A program made the position numbers and the translations under genes. Shown here piece after piece: positions 35,001 through 44,300 of a DNA stretch of 64,000 nucleotides. Source of the DNA: Astropecten irregularis (lineage: Eukaryota; Echinodermata; Asteroidea; Paxillosida; Astropectinidae); NCBI GenBank assembly GCA_963971285.1, contig OZ020259.1:8184001-8248000 (forward strand), read 5' to 3'. Each line of letters starts with the position of its first letter. Position 1 is the stretch's first letter. The notes beneath the pieces were generated by a model. That model saw only the letters and a list, made by a program, of their open reading frames with translations. It did no database searches and had not been told where the DNA came from.

Positions 35001-38000
35001 CTTGTTGCGCTTGAGATCGTTTAATTGAAAGTAGGCCTATTCCTGCCAGACAAAATAATATCAGCGGCCGAAACAAACTCTGCACGGAACTTGGGCTTCA
35101 TAATTCACTGGAAATTTCGATGGGATTTCTCGGTCCCGAAACTGGCAAAAGAGCATGTGCTGACGTTCAACCGGATACTTTTGGCGACGTCTGAACATAC
35201 GAACAACAATTTAAATTAGGCTGCTCTTTGGAAAAAAAATACTAGCATACCTTTTGGCATGCAGAGCGCTTCAAGCAGAAAACGTTTGCTTAACAGTTTT
35301 ATGAAATGAGCCCTAGTTGTAAGACAGCTGCTATAGGGTAAGCCGGAGATAGCTGAACCGAATCCCGCTGCATTTCATTTCTATGACTTAACAATAATTG
35401 AATACATGGGTGTCAAATGCTTTTGAAGAAACCTATTTTATAAAAAGCATCCAAAGCAATGTCAAATCTGTCACCGTGTAATTATCTTGTCCTCGGTCGG
35501 TAAGAGCCACTTATCAATGATTCATCTCGTATTTTTAACTCAGTGTCACGGTGGTATAGCGGTAAATGGGATGTATGAGGAGCTTTGCGATACCAGCACA
35601 ACCAAGATCATGGTCATCGGGACATACTGCTCGCTGGGAACAGAGCCAACGGCACAAGCATCGCATCTCTGGAATCTTATACAGGTTTGAGCAATAGCTA
35701 ATAATTATTGTCCGAAGTGTGCAGTTAAATTATGGATTATGGGCCAGCTCCCGCTTACATTATGTACACAAGAACGATTGAACAACTGTTTTGCAGTTCC
35801 AACCAGAGAGGGTATGGGAAAACCTCATAATTGCATCAATACCCGTGGCTATCTATGTGCGATTGTGATTGATTAATACAAAAACAACAAAGACAAAAAA
35901 TGAATTAATGTATTGATTTGGTTAACAGTTTCCCGGGTAGATTAAGATGCTTAATTCTGGCCTAGTCTGGAAAGTTTTAGCAGAATTGTTTAACACTCTG
36001 TGCATATATTGATCAAGTTCATAGTACAGACCAAGAGTGTGGCTACTTTCCGGCATGCGTCTTGGTTAGCAAAACCAACAAAAATTGATTGAAAACCGTT
36101 CATGTTGCCCAACTTATATTTGACTGCAGATAGCACCTGCAGCGACTTCTCCGAACCTTTCCAACCGCGAACTTTTTCCGCGCTTTTTCCGTCTGTATCC
36201 AAGCGAGTCTATGGTGAATGTAGGCAGGCTGGCTCCGTGCAAAGAATTCAACTGGAAGAAATTGGCCATTATTCAAGAATCTGCTCCCATATTCTCCTTG
36301 GTGAGTTGAAATCCTGCATCAGTCGACTTTTGAACAGTTTTTTTTTTAAAGTTTTGGTTTGTTTGGAAAATACAGGAAGAATAAAGTGAACCGAAAATGA
36401 CTTAAATTCGTAACAACCTGCAGTCAATCTTTTGAATATTTGTCCAATAAACTTTTCGAAATTTACAGACCAGCGCGAGTGTCACGTTATTTAAACCACT
36501 CTTGTGACGTCACTCTATTCAGAAAAGTGTTGATTATTTTCCAATTTACAGTCAATTAACTATTCATTTTAAAAAAAAAAGTTTATCAAAGGAACAAAAT
36601 TTGATGCAATTATATTGCATGCAATGAAAAATTTAGTTTGGTTCTCTGCCCTAAGATTCCCTGACGACTCTTATTAAAAATCTTAGGTCAGGTATCGGCT
36701 ACAGTTTAAAAAAAAACATGACACAACTGTCAAGTTTGCGCCTGCGCGGAAGCTAGTTTTAGAGTCTGGCGAGTTACCATTTAAGCTTTAGTTTTTGCAC
36801 TTTTGAAATCACATGCAATTTTATCTGGGCAAAATAAGAGTTAAAAGAGTTGGAAAAAAGTCATGCAAAATCTTCAAAAAGTGCATACATGAAGAGTTGC
36901 TTTGTTGTATGTGGACAATAATCATGCTCTAATTTGGCTAACTTTAGCACGGGATCAAACATACTTACACGACGTGTCAAGATGGCCTTGCGTGACCTAG
37001 CGTGACCTGTCGGAAATAGCCGACAGCATGTCGTTACTATCCAAAGTTGAACGAAAACGAGTTCGTAATGTTTCGGATAAAACCGTAAAAAGACAAAAAT
37101 TTCTCTTTTTGGTCACGTGACCCTCCATTGAATTTTGCCGATACCGGACCCTTTATTTGACAGGCAATAGTCGGGAGCCTTTTGGGTCAGAGAACCAGAC
37201 TATGAAAAATCACGACACAGGGGCACTTCTGCAGATGCAGGCAACACAAAATTAAAAGTGCTCAGTTATAATGAGTAGTTATACGCAACACGTGTGCGTG
37301 TATGTACTCGTCACTGGACAATGAATTTGATTAATTCTTACCTTAAACCACTGGGACTCAATCTAGTTTAATTAGTAAGCTCTTTTGCGTTTATTTGACA
37401 TTCTTTGAGTCGAATGGACTCGGGCGCCTCATGTCCTTGCCAAATCGAATCAAAGAATGCCCACTTTTTTGTGGTTTTCCTTAACGTACCCTCTTATCCT
37501 TGGGAAGACTTGGACCAGCGAGCCCCGTAAAGACCCGGCCTCCTCAATCGGTCCCGATTAGACCTCCACAGATTATACCAAGCTCCAAAACGAATTTGCA
37601 TCAAAAATATGCGCTTCTATGCATAGCTTCACTTATTATGAATTTGCATCAAGTTATATTGTTCAACGAATCGACTCGGGAACAAAGAAGTGAGCAGCGC
37701 CCAAGTGATATATTTAAGAATTTGAGTCTGACACAGTCCGAAATCCAAATATAGATATTTGACAACATTTTGACGCGAAAAAGAGTGCCACATACTTAAA
37801 TATATCACTTGGGCGCTGCTCATTTCTTTGTTCCCGAGTCGATTCGTTGAACAATATAACTTGATGCAAATTCATAATATGTGAAGCTATGCATAGAAGT
37901 GCATATTTTTCATGCGTATCGATTCATTTCACTGCGTCGAATGTATGTCAACTAAAGGACAAACTTTGAGAATCGCGCATGCGTAGGTTGATTTCTAATA

Positions 38001-38312
38001 GCGTATTTTTAGTGTACTTCAACGTACTGTTAAACTTTCAACCTCATCCTTGGAAAATGTGTTTTAGTCCATGGCTGATCTTTCCAGGGATGCTAAGCTT
38101 GCTGGGATTGAGGTCCTAGCATCTGAGAGCTTCATAGATGATCCCACAACGCAGGTGCAGAATATCAAGGTAATACAATGTCGCATTACAAATGACTTTT
38201 TGTCCGACGAAGCTGTGGAAGAAGCATTTTCATGTGCGTAGATCACGGGGTGGGGGGGGGGGGGGGGCTAGGGGGTTGCACCGACCCCCCCCCCCCCCCA
38301 GGTTTTCACTTT

Positions 38313-38354
<42 letters not shown>

Positions 38355-41300
38355 ACATTATTTTGTGCACAAACGTATATGGAAGTACGACCCAGCCACA
38401 AGATCACCCCCCCCCCCCCAGGTCTGAGGACGTATCTACACTACTGAGCATCTCGCCTGTTTAACAATAATTCCAAGGAAAAGAAACATCATTAGTTTGT
38501 ATGTAGCAATTATTTGCTACTTGTATATTTCACGTGTTTGTTTAACATTTCCATGTTTTCCTTGCTCCAGAATGTTGGAGCCCGCATCATAATTGGTTCC
38601 TTCTACAGCGCCAATGCAAGGAAGGTTGTTTGTGCCGCATATCACCTCGGGATGTTTGGCGCCAAGTACGTTTGGATTTTGACAGGTGGGCAGTTCCGTA
38701 ATTATGTCAACCAAATGGTCAACATTTTGAAATCGTTAAAATACCTTAATTTAAAATCATATTGAAGATCAAAGCATCTAGTTTATTATAATTAAATGCG
38801 TTTTTATCAAACATTCATGTGTTCTCATTTTTGTGGCTGTAATGACTCAAAATTAGTCAAAATACAAATTTTGTTAGCAAAAAGTACATTTTTGATTTTG
38901 TTGCGGATGTACACTCCTAAAACTTCCAAGTTTAATGACCTTGCTCAGAGCCTTTTTTTTTCAAACAAATAAAGTTTACATTTTTTGAAAGGTGGTAACT
39001 GAGTGTCTCTGTTTGATATATGTCTTTACTTTCCACCCTCTATTCAGTATTCAGAAATGGTGTCATTTGATCGTTGCGGACGTACAAATCGAATATTTTC
39101 ACAGTGCACATCCGCAACGTACATCCGCAACAATGAACATTGAGAAATTCTAACTTGAAGGTAAAGGTTGAGGTTAATTTCTCTGCTGGTTTTCTTTAGT
39201 TTGGTTCCTCTTCCAAACAAAACGCTATCAGTTTCGATCAAAGGTCTTTACACTTAAGAGCAATGGTGATGAAAATGCAAGCACCCGAACAAGTACACTC
39301 TCTGTGAATACGTCCGCAACGGGGGTGTTTTGTGATGTGCTGCCCAAACCGAGAATGGGATTGGAATAAAATGTTCAGGTTTTATACTTCTATCGGAGAT
39401 ACTTAAAATGCAACTTCTCAAAATCCAAAAGCCTCAATAAATTTGAAGTTCTGGGTCCTCAAATTCTCTGAAATGCACGTCCGCAACTACGGAACTGCCC
39501 AGGTGGGATACATTTAAAAAGCAACGTCGAACTAAAAAAAATGCTTGGAGGACCTGTCATTTCGATTACAGTAAGATCTTTGTTAGAGGCAAAACCTCAC
39601 ATTTAACCATGACAAAAAAGTACGGTCCTCCTGATTCAAACATGTTATAATGTACTTTCGCCCACGCGCACCATTATTTGGTCCTTAAGCTGTTATAGAA
39701 GTGATTTTAAGTGATTCCTAGTTTATTACCTGCTCAAACTATGTATGAATATGGTTGAAAAATATCCTTAGAATCTGAGTGTGCTCTTGAAAATGGTCAC
39801 CACGAATTGCAAAAAAAACTTGATTCTTGGTGAATATTAAATGATTTTTGGAAGGGAAAAAGATGATATGCTAATTAGGCTCGCACTTGATTATTGGTAA
39901 TAAAGATAGTGCAAATGATAATGACTGTGATTTTATTTAACTTCATTCTTTTAGACTCCTGGAAATTGAACAAATAATTTGATTTTTTTTTAAGCAAATA
40001 CATAATCCTTAAACAATACACATTCCTAGATCTCTGTCGGGGCCATCCATGCTCTGCGTTGCTTTGCTAAACATGGTGCTTGACTTTTTATTGTTTAGGC
40101 TGGTTGCAGTGGAACTGGTGGCTGGAACCAGATGATTCAATCGACTGTACACCGGAACAAATGACGGAGGCAGTGACGGGTACCTTCGGAGTTATGGCTG
40201 ATCCACTTCCCTTCGACACCAGTAGGCCAACACCAATATCAGGAATGGTAAGGTAACCAGCAAGGAATTCATTTAAGCCCGGTTCACTGTTGAACTATTG
40301 AATCAAGCGAAAACAAAACATTGAGATGTAAATTGCAGCAAATTATAAAACCCAGCTGCCACAATTGTTTATGCTAAGCAAATCTTGTCTGTCTATAGCA
40401 AGCCTGTGTTTGAAGTTAGCGCGATAGCATCTGCTCAAGGTAAACATATTAAGGCACAAGGGGTATAAATAATGTATTAACACATGAACAGAGTTTTCAA
40501 ATTGTGAGTACTGAATCCTGGGACGTATCAATTGCTTTGAATTCCAGACTCCTTTTGATTTGGTGAGGCGACTCAAAGAACTCTCACCGGGTATGGAACA
40601 TTTTTTGACGGTTCAAGGTGCTCCATATACAGGCCTCTTTTATGACACGGCATGGACGGCAGCACTAGCTCTGCATGAAGCAGAAAAACAACTGGCCCAA
40701 CTTGGTAACCAACTTAAAATTCTTAAAACCAAATCTTCCGATACATCTGTCATATATGGCAGTTATCAACTAATATTTCACCAATTTTGTTTTGACACAT
40801 TATACTATTAAAAAAATAGAACGATTACATTTATTTATCTCCAGGGGGAGTAGCGTACGACAATCGTTACTTACACACCTGCTTTAAGCTGTCTGCATAC
40901 ATATAGATGTTTACAAATCCCTCCAGTTTGCATAGTAAAATCGCACGGCTCAAGAAGGATAAAATCATCACTATGTGGTCAAGCAGAGTGATACCCATTA
41001 TTCAACGGTACATATACCGAATTGTACTCCAAAGCCTCAATTACTCTGCACGAAGAGGATGGTGAATTTTGCTTGCCCTTCTTGACCAAGACATTGGTAG
41101 TATTATGTAGAAAATGTAAATACTACTATTACAACGAATCGCCATGTCGAATAAAATGAACACAACTGACAGGTTATGACTATATATATATATATATATA
41201 CATTTTTTTTCCAATTGAATTGCAGATCCTCCAAGGACCCTGGCTGACTTTGATTACGATAGAGTGACTGTTGAAATTATTTTCGACATTTTAACTAATC

Positions 41301-44300
41301 TGACGTTTGAGGGCGTGACGGTAGGTCAGAATTGAACAAACCTTGTTTATGTTTTGCATTGATGATTGCAAATTGCCAGGTTGATAGCGGCCTGGATAGA
41401 GATTTACTGCGATTTGCGGCATACTAGGTATTTTTAGTTGTTATTGCAGCTGTCGTTTATTTTATTGTTCTTGATCCTGTATTTGTCAAATTGTACAACA
41501 ATAATTATTGTTACTATAGGGTCCAGTGCAATTCACTTCAACGGGCGATAGACTGGGACTAATACTTCTGACGCAACTGCAAGGTAAACCAGTGGAAAAT
41601 CAATTTGTTTCTAGACCCAACTGACGTTGCTTTCAGCACTTTGCAGTGTTGTAGTTGAGAACTATTTGTATTAAGACTACGTAAGAGTACGAAAGTAAGC
41701 GTTAAAAATCAACAAAGTTCTTAGAATTAACACGTCCGTATAAATGAACTTAATACTCTATAAAACAAGTGCTCAACTTCTAGACCCCAACATTATTGAA
41801 CGGAACCAGAACTACAGACAGTTGAAATCCTCTTCCCACTCGGGATGATGTTAGTGTATGCAGATTACATTATACATTGTTTTATATTGTATTTCCACAA
41901 ATATATGATGAGAGTATGGGTACGAGCACGGGTACAGGGGTAGATTTCACGAAGCCATGCGATGCGATCGATCGTAACTCGAGTTGCGAAGAATAACCCA
42001 TCGTAAGGGGGCATATCCCAGGTGAAATCGACCCCGTGGCTTTTTTCATTGTGAGTAAACGAGAAAAAGTATATAAGTACATTTCCACGAGTACGAATAT
42101 TAATACGAGGACTGCAAAACTGGCTCTTTGTTTAAATAGGGTACTCGTAAACGATGATTGTCGTGTTCGAATTATAAAATCTTGTGTATAGATGGTGCTT
42201 ATGTTAAAGTTGGAGTGCTGGACACCACGGTCGGGTCTGGGACGGATGTAACATGGGAGGGATACACACCGATTCACTGGCAAGGTAAATAGCTCCAGAC
42301 CACTCGCCTCTTGGGTTTGCTCGTGCATTGTTCCGACTTTGACTCCCAGGAACTGTCGAGACTGAACTCAAACTAACCACTGTCCAGCGAGAAACATTTG
42401 TACAGTCAATAATAAAACACGTACTCCGCCCACATACGGCCTACAAAACCGTGACACTTGCTTGATGTGTGTAACAGTAAGGCTGTTACGTTTGGAAGCA
42501 ACACATTTAATGATTCCCTCTGATGTTTTTTCAAAATGAGAGTCCCTAGCAAGCATAACATTATCTGAACAAAAATGAATAAAGAAAACAGAGACCCCAC
42601 CCACGAAAACACAACACGGTTAATAACATGCTCTTTTTGTGGCAAAAATAAAAACCCAACACTAAGTGAGGGAAAGACTAACCGAAAAACCTCAACTGTA
42701 GTTACCTCAAGTGTTTGTGCAAATGTCACTTGGATTAACTCGAAAACAATACAAAGGAAATATTCAAACTTGGATAAATTATACACATCAGACAAACCAC
42801 AATAATGAAACTTTATCAATGATATTGAACTGTACTCATTTTATTATGATATCATTGTGGACAAAATATCCCTTTAATGATCAACTTCAATTTGCAACAC
42901 AGCAAAAGACACATGGGAAAATATCTCCGTTTGTCCTTTTCATTTCCATGAAAACATGTAGACGCTTGCGAGTTTACTTTCCATTCTGGAATCCTACATT
43001 ATTTTGACAGTATTTGTTTTGCTTGCCTACATTCTCATATCTTCCTATAGTAATTTATTTTATATGTTTCCAAATGGTTTATTTTAGCTGGGTCACCACC
43101 AATTGACTTTATAATTGAAAGAGAGGACCGACAGACGATTCAGCCAGCAATATTAATAACTGGTGTAATCTTTGCTGTAGCTGGGATGATGTTAGCTATT
43201 AGCTTCTTGATATTCAACATTCACTTTAGGAAAGTACGGTAGGTTGGTGGTCTGTTGTTCTAAAGATGGTTAGTATTTTGATGGAATTGTGTAATCATTT
43301 TCAAACGAATTACAGAAACCGGATTATCGATATGGATTATCTTTTCAAACAAGCAACCTGGACAACGTGTGTCGGTAAAGCAGGTAGTCATTTATGTGCG
43401 CAGTTTACAGATTATTATTGGGCGTACACTTAAAGGATTATTATACTTTGGTAGCATACCGAAACAGAAATCTTCACCGATTTCTCTATTACTAACAGGG
43501 TATAAAGATTGTGATGGTAGAAACTTTCCTGTTAAAACAATTCGGCCTGAAATGTTTTACTTATCAAGAAAAGAGTTCAACAAGTGACCACAATTATTTG
43601 TGATTTTTTTAAATATGAAAAATGAAGAAGAAAAGACATTAGAAATACTGTGGCCTTTTTGTTGTGTTTTCTCAAAGGTGGGCATCGTATCGGACTGGAA
43701 ATTGTATGTGTTGCTTCATATTCCCTGATTATGTTCCTACTGGTAAACACTTTTATTTCAATCATATTTGTCACAGAGTCATAAAGATGTCTAGCCCCAA
43801 CATAAACAACATGATACTGATCGGTGGAATTTTGTCCTACTTATCCATCATATTCCTTGGTTTGGACACAGCCCTGGTAACTACAAATAACTTTGTGTCG
43901 ATGTGCAAGGTAAGTCATCAGAAAAACTATAGGGCAGACATCGTGATGAGTGAATTTGCAAAATGTGCTGACAGAATAAGTTGAAGTTCAGTGGTGGTTG
44001 GTAACCTAAAGCCATTAAGAATCTTACTAGTTTCTGTTTGAGAAACCATGTTACACTGTACCTTACATTACATTCAATGTGGAAGATGTAACAAGCGCCA
44101 CCGGCCATCCATTCAATACCAGTGTTTGTCTCTTCGTGCAGGCCAATACATGGTGTCTGTCCATCGGGTTCTCCATGGCCTTCGGTTCCATGTTCAGCAA
44201 GACCTGGAGAGTGCACAAGATATTCACCAATAAAACCACCTTGAAAATGGTAAGTGGCATGACAATTTAAGGGGAAAATGTAGCAAATAGCAATGTGAGA

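Noticed and set aside
42368-42819. Minus-strand ORFs of 78 and 137 codons in intron 10
   Set aside because: Hydrophobic by composition, no motif, and no paired splice sites.
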